Source of the DNA: Anaerolentibacter hominis
Lineage (GTDB): Bacteria > Bacillota > Clostridia > Lachnospirales > Lachnospiraceae
Direction: 5' to 3'
DNA length: 64,000 bases
NCBI RefSeq assembly: GCF_032380675.1
Contig: NZ_JAWDIX010000001.1
Location: 1,054,001-1,118,000, forward strand
Both the position numbers and the translations under genes were made by a program. The notes beneath the pieces were generated by a model. That model saw nothing but the letters and a program-made list of their open reading frames with translations. It made no database searches and was not told where the DNA came from. Shown piece after piece: positions 43,321 to 52,008 of the stretch. Numbering within the stretch: position 1 is the stretch's first letter; every line of letters begins with the position of its first letter.

Positions 43321-44250
43321 ATGGAGAGAACTAAAGTGACTGTGATCGGCAGTCTGAACTTTGATATTATTTTTAAGCAGAAGCGGCTGCCCGTGACAGG
43401 CGAGACCTTTCCTGCCGATTCAGTCAGTTTCTGCAGCGGAGGAAAAGGCGCCAACCAGGCGGTGCAGTGCGCGAAGCTGGGGCTTCCTGTCTATATGGCC
43501 GGCCGCGTGGGAGAAGATACCTTTGGCGATACCCTGCTGGCTGCGATGAAAAAATACGGGGTGGATACGGCAAATGTCCGGCGAAGCCGCAGCAATACCG
43601 GGATTGCCGGTGTGAATTCACTGGAAGACGGAACCCTCCACTCCACCCTTGCCGTGGGCGCGAATATGGATGTTACCTGCGGGGAAATAGATCAGCTGGA
43701 ACCGTTAATTCTAGGAAGCCGTATTCTGATTCTTCAGCTGGAGATCCCCGTTCCTGTGGTGGAGTATGCGATCGAGCTGGCTGCGCGAAGCGGAGTGTAC
43801 GTTATTCTCAATGCGGCGCCTGCACGTGACATAAGCGCAGAGGCATTAAAGAAGGTGAACTGCCTGGTGGTCAATGAGGCGGAGGCTTCATTCTATGCGG
43901 GAAGGACCATTGAATCGGTAGAAGAGGCCATGCAATACGGGCCGGAACTGCTGGCACGGATCGGAGAAACATTGATTATTACACTGGGAGCGCAGGGCGC
44001 CGTCCTGTTTAACCGGAATGGCGCAAGGCACTATCCCCCGGTTAACACAGATATCGTGGTGGAGACGACAGGGGCCGGAGACAGCTTCGTGGGAGGCTTC
44101 GCCTATGGAAAGTACCATGGGCAGCCGGATGAGGAAGCGTGTATTCTGGCGGGTAAGGCATCGGCCGTAACGATCCGGTCAATCGGGGCACAGGATGCCA
44201 TGCCAGAGCTTAAAGAGCTCCTTACAGATGAAGAGAAGGGGGACGAATAA
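43321..44250 (+). CDS. rbsK: Ribokinase (PfkB family)
   Basis: A 309-residue sugar kinase. Motifs: NFDIIFKQKRLPVTGET near the start, GGKGANQAVQCAKLG (about residue 40), FLVVNEAEASFY-like VVNEAEASFY near residue 183 and the catalytic loop TTGAGDSFVGGFAYG near 245-259 with the catalytic aspartate. It phosphorylates ribose or a related furanose. ATG 43321 is 2 nt after the isomerase stop, with GGGGAGG inside that gene. Ribokinase and fructokinase-like enzymes are hard to separate by sequence, but the length and N-terminal pattern fit RbsK best. Confidence 0.85.
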   Translation: MERTKVTVIGSLNFDIIFKQKRLPVTGETFPADSVSFCSGGKGANQAVQCAKLGLPVYMAGRVGEDTFGDTLLAAMKKYGVDTANVRRSRSNTGIAGVNSLEDGTLHSTLAVGANMDVTCGEIDQLEPLILGSRILILQLEIPVPVVEYAIELAARSGVYVILNAAPARDISAEALKKVNCLVVNEAEASFYAGRTIESVEEAMQYGPELLARIGETLIITLGAQGAVLFNRNGARHYPPVNTDIVVETTGAGDSFVGGFAYGKYHGQPDEEACILAGKASAVTIRSIGAQDAMPELKELLTDEEKGDE

Positions 44251-44253
44251 AGG

Positions 44254-44949
44254 ATGATTCCATATGTGAGACGGGAACAGATTCTGTCGCTGATTGATAA
44301 CAGAGAGGTTGTTTATATGGAGGAACTGGCGGAGAAGCTGAATGTTTCAGTATCTACCGTCCGACGGGATCTGCTGCTGATGGCGGAGGAGGGGCAGGTG
44401 GTGGTGCTCCGGGGCGGTGCCGTCAGGAGGCTTACCGAGAATCAGGATATGCCGGTGATCCATAAGAAGAAAATACAGGTGGATGCCAAGCGCAGGATAG
44501 CGGAGAAGGCGGCATCTCTGGTAAAAGATGGTGAAGTCATTTATCTGGATTCCGGTACCACTACAGTAGAGATGTTTAACTATTTGCAGGATAAAAAGGT
44601 GATGGTAGTGACATCGGCGGTGCCGGACTGTAAGAAAATGGCCCAGTACGAGCAGATGAAGGTGATATTTCTGGGCGGTGAGCTGATTGCAGGGCTGGAG
44701 TCGGTGGTGGGTTCCATCACGGAGAAACTGATCACCAGCATGTATTTTGACAAGGCATTTTTGGGCTGCAGCGGCTATGGAAGAGAGATCGGCATCTGCA
44801 CCTATGATACAAGGGAGGCCAGGAAGAAAGAACTGGTGAATAAACAGGCCAAAGAGGTATTCATACTGGCCGATACTTCCAAGGAGAATAAGAAGTGCTT
44901 CTGCAAGGTGTTTGAGTGGGAGGACTGTAAGATTATTAATGAAAGGTAG
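44254..44949 (+). CDS. DeoR family transcriptional regulator
   Basis: A 231-residue sugar-responsive regulator. N-terminal winged helix: RREQILSLIDNREVVYMEEL and VSVSTVRRDLLLMAEEG (recognition helix about residues 31-47), followed by VLRGGAVRR. The C-terminal DeoRC sensor domain shows IYLDSGTTTVEM and CSGYGREIGI-like segments that bind sugar phosphates. It starts 3 nt after ribokinase, so it likely controls its own operon (promoter 42213) in response to the sugar phosphate formed there. Confidence 0.92.
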   Translation: MIPYVRREQILSLIDNREVVYMEELAEKLNVSVSTVRRDLLLMAEEGQVVVLRGGAVRRLTENQDMPVIHKKKIQVDAKRRIAEKAASLVKDGEVIYLDSGTTTVEMFNYLQDKKVMVVTSAVPDCKKMAQYEQMKVIFLGGELIAGLESVVGSITEKLITSMYFDKAFLGCSGYGREIGICTYDTREARKKELVNKQAKEVFILADTSKENKKCFCKVFEWEDCKIINER

Positions 44950-45071
44950 CAAGGGGATATCCCCTGTTCGCCTGCACCGATCAGGCCTGCCTGCCGGCTG
45001 TCTTGTTTTGAGAGGGGTATTTCCCTGTGCTTCTGCATATATATGAATTAATATTTCATGCGGAGCTTTCT

Positions 45072-45854
45072 ATGGATGTGAAAAGAGAAAAGGAAAAGAT
45101 ACTCTCCTTTGTGAAGACCGGCCTTCTGGTATTGTCCCTCATCGCGGTTGCTGGGATAGGTATGAAGGTGGTACCGGCCGCGGTAACCGTAACAAACCAG
45201 AGCAATGGCAAAGAGCTGCCAATCTACTGTGTGGACACGGAAGAAAAGAAGGTGGCCTTGTCTTTTGATGCGGCCTGGGGAGATGAGGACACAGAAGCCA
45301 TTTTAAAAATTCTGGACGATTTTGATATAAAGGTAACCTTTTTTATGACCGGCGGCTGGGTAGAAAAATATCCGGATGACGTGAAAGCGATCGCGGCGGC
45401 CGGGCATGATCTGGGCAATCACAGTGAAACACATAAGCAGATGTCCGCCCTGTCAAAGGAAGAGTGCCTGGAGGAAATAAAGAAACCCCATGAGAAGGTA
45501 AAGGCGCTGACCGGTATCGAGATGAATCTGTTCCGGCCGCCCTACGGGGATTACAATAATACGCTGGTAAACAGCGTAAAAGAAAGCGGCTATCATTGTA
45601 TCCAGTGGTCTGTGGACAGTCTGGACTGGAAGGATTATGGAACCGACAATATCATTAGCACGGTTCTGGATCATAAGGCTCTGGATAACGGGGCGATCAT
45701 TCTGATGCACAATGGGGCAAGATATACAAGGGAAGCGCTTCCGGCCATCATCAAGGGGCTGCAGGATAAAGGCTATGAGATTGTACCGATTTCCCAGCTT
45801 ATCCATACAGGCGACTATTATATGGATAATACCGGAAAACAATTTGCCAAATAG
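45072..45854 (+). CDS. Polysaccharide deacetylase, PdaB-like sporulation protein
   Basis: About 260 residues: a membrane anchor near residue 20 (TGLLVLSLIAVAGIGMKVV), then a NodB deacetylase domain. Catalytic and metal residues: SFDAAWGDED (about residue 72), NHSETHKQM (H-x4-H, about 118), FRPPYGDYN (about 153), SVDSLDWKD (about 178) and ILMHNG near the end. The wording matches the PdaB/YbaN spore deacetylase branch more than PdaA. It would remove acetyl groups from peptidoglycan or a similar polymer outside the membrane, probably during spore formation. ATG 45072 is preferred (GGAG upstream); a GTG at 45027 would add a spurious leader. Confidence 0.88.
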   Translation: MDVKREKEKILSFVKTGLLVLSLIAVAGIGMKVVPAAVTVTNQSNGKELPIYCVDTEEKKVALSFDAAWGDEDTEAILKILDDFDIKVTFFMTGGWVEKYPDDVKAIAAAGHDLGNHSETHKQMSALSKEECLEEIKKPHEKVKALTGIEMNLFRPPYGDYNNTLVNSVKESGYHCIQWSVDSLDWKDYGTDNIISTVLDHKALDNGAIILMHNGARYTREALPAIIKGLQDKGYEIVPISQLIHTGDYYMDNTGKQFAK

Positions 45855-45924
45855 CAAAGTACTGTGATAAAATAGTATCTGTTGGATTTGTGACTTATAC
45901 GATTTTACGAAATGAGGAAGGTTC

Positions 45925-46314
45925 ATGAGAGAACGTTTTAGAGCGTGGATTGCCCGCGCAATGGATGGAAGAAATGGGATTGACCCCCTGGGGTGGTTTC
46001 TGGTTGCACTCTATGTCATTCTCCTGTTTGTGGCGAACTTTACAATATCCTGGACTCCCCTGATCCTCTGTCTGGGTGTTATAGTACTGAGCTTTTACCG
46101 GGCGTTTTCAAAAAACCTGAAAAGACGTCAGGCAGAAAATGAATTTTTTGTGGGTATCTTCCGGCCGATTGGAAGACTGTTCGGCAAAGCGTCCGGAAAA
46201 AAGAAAGAAAAGAAATTCCGGAATGTGAAGTGTTCCAACTGCGGTACGAGATACAAAGTGCCGAACCGGCCCGGCTATCGGGGCGAGTGTCCGAATTGTC
46301 ACCGGAGAGAGTAG
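45925..46314 (+). CDS. Small membrane protein with C-terminal zinc ribbon
   Basis: A 129-residue protein. Two hydrophobic segments (about residues 24-58) are followed by a basic stretch (KKKEKKFRNV) and a zinc ribbon with two C-x2-C pairs: KCSNCGTRY and GECPNCHRRE. The ribbon resembles those that bind nucleic acids or protein partners. No family name was recognised. A basic amphipathic helix starts it (MRERFRAWIARAMDG). Terminator 46357 follows. Confidence 0.8.
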   Translation: MRERFRAWIARAMDGRNGIDPLGWFLVALYVILLFVANFTISWTPLILCLGVIVLSFYRAFSKNLKRRQAENEFFVGIFRPIGRLFGKASGKKKEKKFRNVKCSNCGTRYKVPNRPGYRGECPNCHRRE

Positions 46315-46356
46315 CTGTGGTATACGGAAATAAATAGAGTCAGAAATAGATACTGT

Positions 46357-46389
46357 AAAAGGCACAGTCCGAAGGGGCTGTGCCTTTTT
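46357..46389 (+). terminator. Terminator after the zinc-ribbon gene
   Basis: AAAAGGCACAG pairs with CTGTGCCTTTT, followed by T. Confidence 0.93.
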
Positions 46390-46501
46390 GCCATATAGGA
46401 AACATGAACCTTCAACTCCTTATATGCAGGTTCCGATCCGCCTGACGGGAGGAAAATACTGGATTGGCACTTAAGCGCATCTTAAGATTTATAACATATT
46501 T

Positions 46502-46530
46502 TTGACCTGAGAAAGAGATACTTTTAGGAT
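46502..46530 (+). promoter_or_regulatory. Promoter of the DUF5050-like gene
   Basis: TTGACC (46502-46507), 17-bp spacer, TAGGAT (46525-46530). An inverted repeat CTTAAG...CTTAAG lies just upstream. Confidence 0.6.
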
Positions 46531-46555
46531 GTAACCATACATAGGGAAGAGAGGA

Positions 46556-47752
46556 ATGAAAATGAAAAATAATAGGAGAAGAAAGGCCGGGCTGATGACC
46601 GCCGTCCTGCTTTTTGCCATTGTGGGAAGCTCACTTCCCGCCGGCGGAACGGAAACAGGAGCGCCAATTCCTGCTTTTGGTGTTATGACGGCCGAGGCGG
46701 CAAGCAAATCGGAACGGGTTCTTAAGGCACAGACGCAGGTTAAGTCCGGAAAATATACTTATTATTATGATGGAAACGGCATCATGCGGGAGAAGACCGG
46801 TAAGAAAGCCCAAAAATTGAGCAAAAAAATACAGGGTAACTTCTACATATCCGGCGATTATATTTATTTTGTGTCCGCCGCCAATTCAAATTGCCTCTAT
46901 CGGATGAAAAAAGACGGCAGCGGCAAGAAGCTTCTTAGAAAATATGCCAGGTCGATTGTCAGGATAGAGGATAACTATATCTATTATCGGAACACATCCC
47001 AGGCTATTGCCAGAGTAAAAACAAATGGCGAGAACTACAAGAAAATATTAAGTCCCTACAAGACGTATGAATATGCTTTTTACAGCGGGCGTCTGTACTA
47101 TGGAGGGAGTATTTCAACCTCAGAAGGATTTACGACCCATTATACGGTGGAAAGCGTGAAGATGGACGGTACGGATAAGAAGACCCACCAGAAGGATACG
47201 GTAGAGAATGGCAGCTTTGCCTTGATGAACGGCAGCAGCGGAGTCGTCAGTATGAACCAGCAGGGAATCAACCGCATTACTTCATCGGGAGGGAAAATCT
47301 CAGTTAGCCTGATCAAAGATCTGAGCGGCAAAGGGGATTCTGAATACGCGGAGCTGCTCTGTGTGGATCAGGATTTGATTTATTATTTTATCACGGAAAG
47401 AGGCAGCTCTTATGACAGCGGTATGATCTACAGGATGGACGGTGCGGGTGAGGTGTCCGAATACCTGCCGCTGAACAGAATACCATTCCGAAATCCCAAC
47501 TTTTTTACGATGTACAGAAGCGGAGACTATATGGTTTTAGATGTGGCAGGTGACGATGCGCCGGGGCAGGTGTTTGTATTTAATCTGGACGGAACGCAGG
47601 GTATGGAGATTTCACAGGATAACTTAAAGGGTATGAATCCGGATGCCAGCCGTGTCGTGATCCGCGGTCATACGGGCTATATCAGATACAGCGACGAAAA
47701 CGGCTATGATGAATACAAAATTATAAACGTCATACTAAGAGAGTTATATTAA
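46556..47752 (+). CDS. Secreted DUF5050-like beta-propeller protein
   Basis: A 398-residue exported protein. Signal peptide: basic MKMKNNRRRK, hydrophobic LMTAVLLFAIVGSSL, then a cleavable AEAAS. The body repeats short blade-like units of the type Y-I-Y-F/Y ... L-Y-R-M-K-x-D-G-S/T, for example DYIYFVSAANSNCLYRMKKDG and a second with YIYYRNTSQAIARVKTNG, as in DUF5050 proteins that fold as beta-propellers. No catalytic motif is visible. Function unknown; such proteins are common in Clostridia and may bind a carbohydrate or wall component. A convergent terminator follows. Confidence 0.82.
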   Translation: MKMKNNRRRKAGLMTAVLLFAIVGSSLPAGGTETGAPIPAFGVMTAEAASKSERVLKAQTQVKSGKYTYYYDGNGIMREKTGKKAQKLSKKIQGNFYISGDYIYFVSAANSNCLYRMKKDGSGKKLLRKYARSIVRIEDNYIYYRNTSQAIARVKTNGENYKKILSPYKTYEYAFYSGRLYYGGSISTSEGFTTHYTVESVKMDGTDKKTHQKDTVENGSFALMNGSSGVVSMNQQGINRITSSGGKISVSLIKDLSGKGDSEYAELLCVDQDLIYYFITERGSSYDSGMIYRMDGAGEVSEYLPLNRIPFRNPNFFTMYRSGDYMVLDVAGDDAPGQVFVFNLDGTQGMEISQDNLKGMNPDASRVVIRGHTGYIRYSDENGYDEYKIINVILRELY

Positions 47753-47787
47753 TAGAAAAATACGAACAAAACGGGTTGATCCGCGCA

Positions 47788-47823
47788 TAAGAAAAGGAGC
47801 CACATATGTGGCTCCTTTTCTTA
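47788..47823. terminator. Bidirectional terminator
   Basis: A perfect palindrome of 36 bp, TAAGAAAAGGAGCCACAT and its complement, ending the convergent DUF5050-like and putP transcripts. Confidence 0.93.
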
Positions 47824-47849
47824 AGTTAAATGGTACACTGTTTTGGATT

Positions 47850-49403
47850 TTAATCTCTCATGGCTAAAGCGTCCTGGAACTCCTGCTCCATCGCTGAATC
47901 CGGTTTTTTGGTAGCAAGGCTGACAACAATCATGAGTACCAGACCCACGGCAAAGCCAACCACCAGGGAATATAATCCAGTAGCCGCAGCAGGCGTCTGC
48001 CCGCCGATAATCGGAATATAGTCCCAGAGAATGACAGTGAGGCCGCCGCCCAGCATACCAGCTACGGCACCCGGAAGATTACTGCGCTTCCAGTAGAGGG
48101 AGAGCAGAACGACCGGCCCGAATGTGGCGCCGAAACCGGCCCATGCATTGGATACCAGTCCCATGATACTATTATTTGGATTCAGGGCGATAATATAGGC
48201 AATAGCAGCCACAATCACAACTGTGATTTTGCTGACCAGCAATGTCTTCTTTTCGCTGCTGTCTTTTTTGATAATTCCCTTGTACAGATCCTGGGAAACA
48301 GAGGATGCGGTGACCAGCAGCTGGGAATCAGCCGTGGACATAATCGCGGCCAGGATACCGCAGAGGAAAATACCTCCGATAAATGGTATCGCAATATCTG
48401 TTGTAAACAGTTTGGTAATTAACTGAATAAATACATTTTCAGTAGAGCCGGCCCCTTCTGCGCCCAGAACGGTCGGAAAGAGGTAAGCACGGCCGATTAC
48501 GCCTACAAAACAAGCAAAACCTAAAGAAAGAGCACACCAGATAATTCCTACATAACGGGACTTTTTCAGCTCTTTTTCATTCTTTATCGCCATGAAACGG
48601 GTCAGGATATGGGGCATTCCGCAGTAACCAAGACCCCATCCAAGCTGAGAGATAATACTGACAGCGCTTAGATTCTGTCCGTCACTCTGCATCAGGTTCA
48701 GGAAGGATGGCGTACCTCCTGCCACACCGCTGGCATCCAGAAGCTGGCCCACAGAATCCCCATGGCCCAGAATCATGAAATAGGCAATGACAGGAACAGC
48801 CAGAAGTCCAACTAACATCAGCAGACCCTGTATAAAGTCGGTAACACATACGGCCATAAATCCGCCCATGGTAGTGTAGGCCAAGATGACGACAGCCCCA
48901 ATAGTAAGCGCGATTTTATAGTCGATTCCGAATACAACATTGAATAATTTTCCTCCGGCTGCCAGTGCGGAAGCCGTATAAACCAGAAAGAAAATGACAA
49001 TAAAAATAGAAGAGATCGCTAACAGCCATTTTGACTTATCGTGGAAACGATTCTCGAAGTACTCCGGCAGAGTCAGGGAATCGTTGGCACGGATGGTATA
49101 TCTCCTCAGACGGGCCGAGATAAAGACCCAGTTAAAAACTGTACCGATAAACAGACCGATGGCAATCCAGAACTGACCGGTACCGCTTGCGTAAATAGCG
49201 CCCGGCAGACCCATTAAAAGCCATCCGCTCATATCGGAAGCCTGAGCGGAGAGTGCGGCAACCCAGCCTCCCAGACCACGTCCGCCCAGAAAATAGTCCG
49301 AGCTGTTTTTGGTACGCTTCATGTACCTTGCGCCGATTACAATCATAACCAGCAGATAAAATACAAAAGCGACCAGAACCCAAATTATTGATGTTTTATC
49401 CAT
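47850..49403 (-). CDS. putP: Sodium/proline symporter (SSS family)
   Basis: A 517-residue polytopic membrane protein of the sodium:solute symporter family, the usual length for PutP. The N-terminal SSS hallmark is present: YFLGGRGLGGWVAALSAQASDMSGWLLMGLPG (read in parts), with the sodium-site serine/threonine region and a late WAGFGATFGPVVLLSLYWKR stretch typical of PutP. It imports proline with sodium. Its start at 49403 follows GAGGGAG. Related permeases for pantothenate or sialic acid belong to the same family but differ in these segments. Transcribed alone from a good promoter. Confidence 0.92.
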   Translation of the reverse strand: MDKTSIIWVLVAFVFYLLVMIVIGARYMKRTKNSSDYFLGGRGLGGWVAALSAQASDMSGWLLMGLPGAIYASGTGQFWIAIGLFIGTVFNWVFISARLRRYTIRANDSLTLPEYFENRFHDKSKWLLAISSIFIVIFFLVYTASALAAGGKLFNVVFGIDYKIALTIGAVVILAYTTMGGFMAVCVTDFIQGLLMLVGLLAVPVIAYFMILGHGDSVGQLLDASGVAGGTPSFLNLMQSDGQNLSAVSIISQLGWGLGYCGMPHILTRFMAIKNEKELKKSRYVGIIWCALSLGFACFVGVIGRAYLFPTVLGAEGAGSTENVFIQLITKLFTTDIAIPFIGGIFLCGILAAIMSTADSQLLVTASSVSQDLYKGIIKKDSSEKKTLLVSKITVVIVAAIAYIIALNPNNSIMGLVSNAWAGFGATFGPVVLLSLYWKRSNLPGAVAGMLGGGLTVILWDYIPIIGGQTPAAATGLYSLVVGFAVGLVLMIVVSLATKKPDSAMEQEFQDALAMRD

Positions 49404-49490
49404 TTTGATATCTCCCTCTTATTCCGTTCTATGTAAAAGCCTGTCACAAACTGCTTTTACGATATGTATAAAAATACAACGTACCACACT

Positions 49491-49519
49491 ATCTTATAAA
49501 AATTTAATAAAAAAATCAA
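49491..49519 (-). promoter_or_regulatory. Promoter of putP
   Basis: On the minus strand, TTGATT (49519-49514), 17-bp spacer, TAAGAT (49496-49491). Confidence 0.7.
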
Positions 49520-49630
49520 GTTTTAACCGTTGTGAAATGCATAAAATAATGATACCATCAATTGACAAGGGTATTATTTTGACTGTTGATGCGAGATTAT
49601 GATGACTTATGACACGAAGGGAGAAATCGA

Positions 49631-50101
49631 ATGTCAGAATTTGAATTTTTGTCTATCCTGAGGGAAGCACTGACCGGGACCGTACCGGACATGGAAATAG
49701 AAAATAATTTAAACTACTACAGAGATTATATAGAAAGAGAGCTGGCAGCCGGCAAAAGCGAACAACAGATATTTGAAGAATTGGGCGATCCCAGACTGAT
49801 TGCGAAAACTTTAGCTGATACCTATGGCAGAAACAATAAAATGAACGGAACCGCCAATTATACCATCGATGAGGACGGGGCGGCTTCCTCAGAAAGCAGC
49901 GGCTATACCGGAGGATATGAGCAGCGTAATCGCAGAAAAGACAGCCTTCTGCACCGTATTTTATCTATGCTGCTTATGATTTTTGTCCTTGTCATCGTTT
50001 TTTATGTGGGCGGCTTTGCTATCAGCTTTCTGCTGCGTTTTATCCTTCCTTTCGGACTCATTGTCTATGTGATTTACTCGCTTGTGAGAAGCAGAAAGTA
50101 A
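49631..50101 (+). CDS. DUF1700/HAAS-like protein with C-terminal membrane segments
   Basis: A 156-residue protein behind ACGAAGGGAG. The N-terminal half reads FLSILREALTG ... NNLNYYRDYIERELAAGKSEQQIFEELGDPRLIAKTL (read in parts), the pattern of the DUF1700/HAAS domain found with PadR regulators. A polar linker follows, then two hydrophobic segments (about residues 116-152) and a short basic tail. Such proteins are often membrane partners of cytoplasmic regulators. No PadR gene is adjacent here, which is unusual. Function unknown. Confidence 0.78.
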   Translation: MSEFEFLSILREALTGTVPDMEIENNLNYYRDYIERELAAGKSEQQIFEELGDPRLIAKTLADTYGRNNKMNGTANYTIDEDGAASSESSGYTGGYEQRNRRKDSLLHRILSMLLMIFVLVIVFYVGGFAISFLLRFILPFGLIVYVIYSLVRSRK

Positions 50102-50195
50102 ATTTTTCCAGTTAATGATTCAATGCATGAAGCAGCTGCAAGATGCTCATATTAAGAGTGTAGTTAAAAACATCTTTCTAGGAGGTCTTGCAATT

Positions 50196-50420
50196 ATGGC
50201 AAACAACTATAGTGATTATTCACAGAATAACTCTCAGAATTCATCTAAAAATGCATCCAAGAATTCTTCTCAGAACAGTTCCAAAAATTCTTCACAGAAT
50301 AGCTCCAAGAACTCTTCTCAGAATAGCTCACAGAATTCTTCCCAGAACAGTTCCCAGAACTCTTCTCAGAATAGTTCTCAGAACGGATACAGAAATTCTT
50401 CTCAGGATTGCAACAGATAG
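50196..50420 (+). CDS. Ser/Asn/Gln-rich tetrapeptide repeat protein
   Basis: A 74-residue protein with an excellent ribosome binding site (AGGAGGT, 9 nt before ATG 50196). After MANNYSDYSQNN it consists of about fifteen tandem units of N-S-S-Q or N-S-S-K, ending NGYRNSSQDCNR. It has no hydrophobic or catalytic part and is of low complexity, resembling a prion-like or spore-coat-like sequence. Codons vary between units (TCT, TCC, TCA, AGC, AGT), so the protein repeat is maintained beyond simple DNA repetition. A strong terminator follows. No family recognised. Confidence 0.75.
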   Translation: MANNYSDYSQNNSQNSSKNASKNSSQNSSKNSSQNSSKNSSQNSSQNSSQNSSQNSSQNSSQNGYRNSSQDCNR

Positions 50421-50433
50421 TTCTGAACAAGAC

Positions 50434-50471
50434 AAAAAAAGGAATGCGGTTATGATCTGCATTCCTTTTTT
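50434..50471 (+). terminator. Terminator after the Ser/Asn/Gln-rich gene
   Basis: AAAAAGGAATGC pairs with GCATTCCTTTTT, followed by T. Confidence 0.93.
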
Positions 50472-50580
50472 GATACATAGGTAAATTCTCCAAACTTTAT
50501 GAATTTGATCCGTTTTATGGTATATGAGGCGAAGACGCTTGCTGCAATAAGCCAAAGGCGGTTGCTGTAATAAGAAAGCC

Positions 50581-50610
50581 TTGACAAAGAAAGAGTAAGA
50601 CCGTCATAAT
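50581..50610 (+). promoter_or_regulatory. Promoter before repeat copy C
   Basis: TTGACA (50581-50586), 18-bp spacer, CATAAT (50605-50610). The repeat begins about 10 bp after the predicted transcription start. Confidence 0.65.
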
Positions 50611-50627
50611 GAAGCAAGATTATATGG

Positions 50628-50812
50628 TTATCATGGAAGTAGATAAGACTCCCACCTTTATAGGTGGTGAGTAAATAACAAATTCGTCATGGTGGGAGCG
50701 CAGTCTCCTTCCAAGATAAAGCCTCCGGCGGATTGCAGAGCCGCACAGATGTATTATGTCATGCAAAGCATGACGTGCGGCTCGCAGCAAGTACGCCGAG
50801 GCGTACTTGAAT
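50628..50812 (+). repeat. Dispersed structured repeat, copy C (full length)
   Basis: The most complete copy. Parts: outer stem TGGAAG (50634) with CTTCCA (50708); AGACT (50646) with AGTCT (50702); CTCCCACC (50649) with GGTGGGAG (50691), or alternatively CCACCT (50652) with AGGTGG (50662); then a hairpin GCCGCAC/GTGCGGC with inner GTCATGC/GCATGAC; and a last hairpin AAGTACGCC/GGCGTACTT at the right end. It has no ORF. It lies in the leader of the RNA methyltransferase gene, ending 24 bp before the start codon. Confidence 0.9.
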
Positions 50813-50835
50813 AAAGAAGGGAAAGAAAATTACAT

Positions 50836-52008
50836 ATGAAGGAATATGAATATATTGCTCCCTGCCATTTCGGTATGGAGGCAGTCTTAAAAAGGGAAAT
50901 ACAGGATCTGGGTTATGAAATCAGCCAGGTAGAAGATGGAAAGGTTTATTTCCGGGGCGATGCATCGGCCATCTGCCGGGCTAATTTGTTTTTGCGGACA
51001 GCAGAGAGGGTGCTGATAAAGGTCGGCAGCTTCCATGCGGAAACCTTCGATGAGTTGTTTGAGGGAACGAAAGCGCTTCCATGGGAGGAGTTCGTGCCGA
51101 AGGATGGTAAATTCTGGGTGACGAAAGCTACTTCCATAAAAAGTAAGCTATTCAGTCCCTCCGATATTCAGTCCATCATGAAAAAGGCAATGGTAGAGAG
51201 ACTTAAGAACAAATATCATACGGAGTGGTTTTCGGAGGACGGCAGTTCCTACGCCCTGCGCGTGACAATCTTAAAGGATGAGGTGACGGTTGGGCTGGAT
51301 ACATCGGGAGTATCCCTGCATAAAAGAGGATACCGGAAGCTGACCAGCAAAGCGCCGGTGACCGAGACTTTAGCCGCGGCTATTATTTTACTTTCTCCCT
51401 GGAGAAGGGACCGTATACTGGTGGACCCGTTCTGCGGCTGCGGGACAATACCGATTGAGGCTGCCCTGATCGGCGCGAATATAGCACCTGGCCTGCACCG
51501 TTCTTTTGCGGCGGAGAACTGGAAAAACCTGATCGTGAAATCAGATTGGTATAAGGCTGTGGAGGAGGCAAATGACGGGATCGACGATACGTTTGATATG
51601 AATATCCAGGGATATGATATTGACGGGGATATCGTGAAGGCAGCCAGAGAAAATGCAAGGCTGGCCGGGGTGGATCACCGGATTCATTTCCAGCAGAGGG
51701 AGATAAAAGATCTGAGCAATCCTAAAAAATATGGTTTTGTCATTACCAATCCTCCTTATGGGGAGCGGCTGGAGGATAAGGCTGCTATGCCGGAACTGTA
51801 CAGAGAAATGGGAACAGCCTTCCGCAATATGGATTCCTGGTCCTTCTTCCTTCTCTCAGGCTATGAGGACGCAGAAAAATATATCGGGCGGAAGGCTGAT
51901 AAAAACAGAAAGATTTATAATGGCATGCTAAAGACGTACCTGTATCAGTTTATGGGGCCGAGACCGCCAAAGCCAAGGCCGGACATACCAGCTAAACGTA
52001 AAGCTTGA
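50836..52008 (+). CDS. THUMP-domain class I RNA methyltransferase (RlmL/YpsC type)
   Basis: A 390-residue protein: an N-terminal ferredoxin-like and THUMP region (about residues 1-160, opening YEYIAPCHFGMEAVLKREI) that grips RNA, and a C-terminal N6/N2-type methyltransferase with DPFCGCGTIPIEAA (SAM site, about residue 197) and ITNPPYGERL (catalytic N-P-P-Y, about residue 303). Homologues (YpsC, RlmL N-terminal half) methylate 23S rRNA guanine. Start ATG 50836 follows GAAGGGAAAG. Its 3' end overlaps by 17 nt the convergent hydrolase gene. Annotated in some genomes as an adenine DNA methylase, but the THUMP domain argues for RNA. Confidence 0.9.
   Translation: MKEYEYIAPCHFGMEAVLKREIQDLGYEISQVEDGKVYFRGDASAICRANLFLRTAERVLIKVGSFHAETFDELFEGTKALPWEEFVPKDGKFWVTKATSIKSKLFSPSDIQSIMKKAMVERLKNKYHTEWFSEDGSSYALRVTILKDEVTVGLDTSGVSLHKRGYRKLTSKAPVTETLAAAIILLSPWRRDRILVDPFCGCGTIPIEAALIGANIAPGLHRSFAAENWKNLIVKSDWYKAVEEANDGIDDTFDMNIQGYDIDGDIVKAARENARLAGVDHRIHFQQREIKDLSNPKKYGFVITNPPYGERLEDKAAMPELYREMGTAFRNMDSWSFFLLSGYEDAEKYIGRKADKNRKIYNGMLKTYLYQFMGPRPPKPRPDIPAKRKA

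Noticed and set aside
50220..50400. Regular short DNA repeats that could suggest a CRISPR array
   Set aside because: Units are adjacent 12-bp codon repeats without spacers and encode an in-frame protein with a ribosome binding site.
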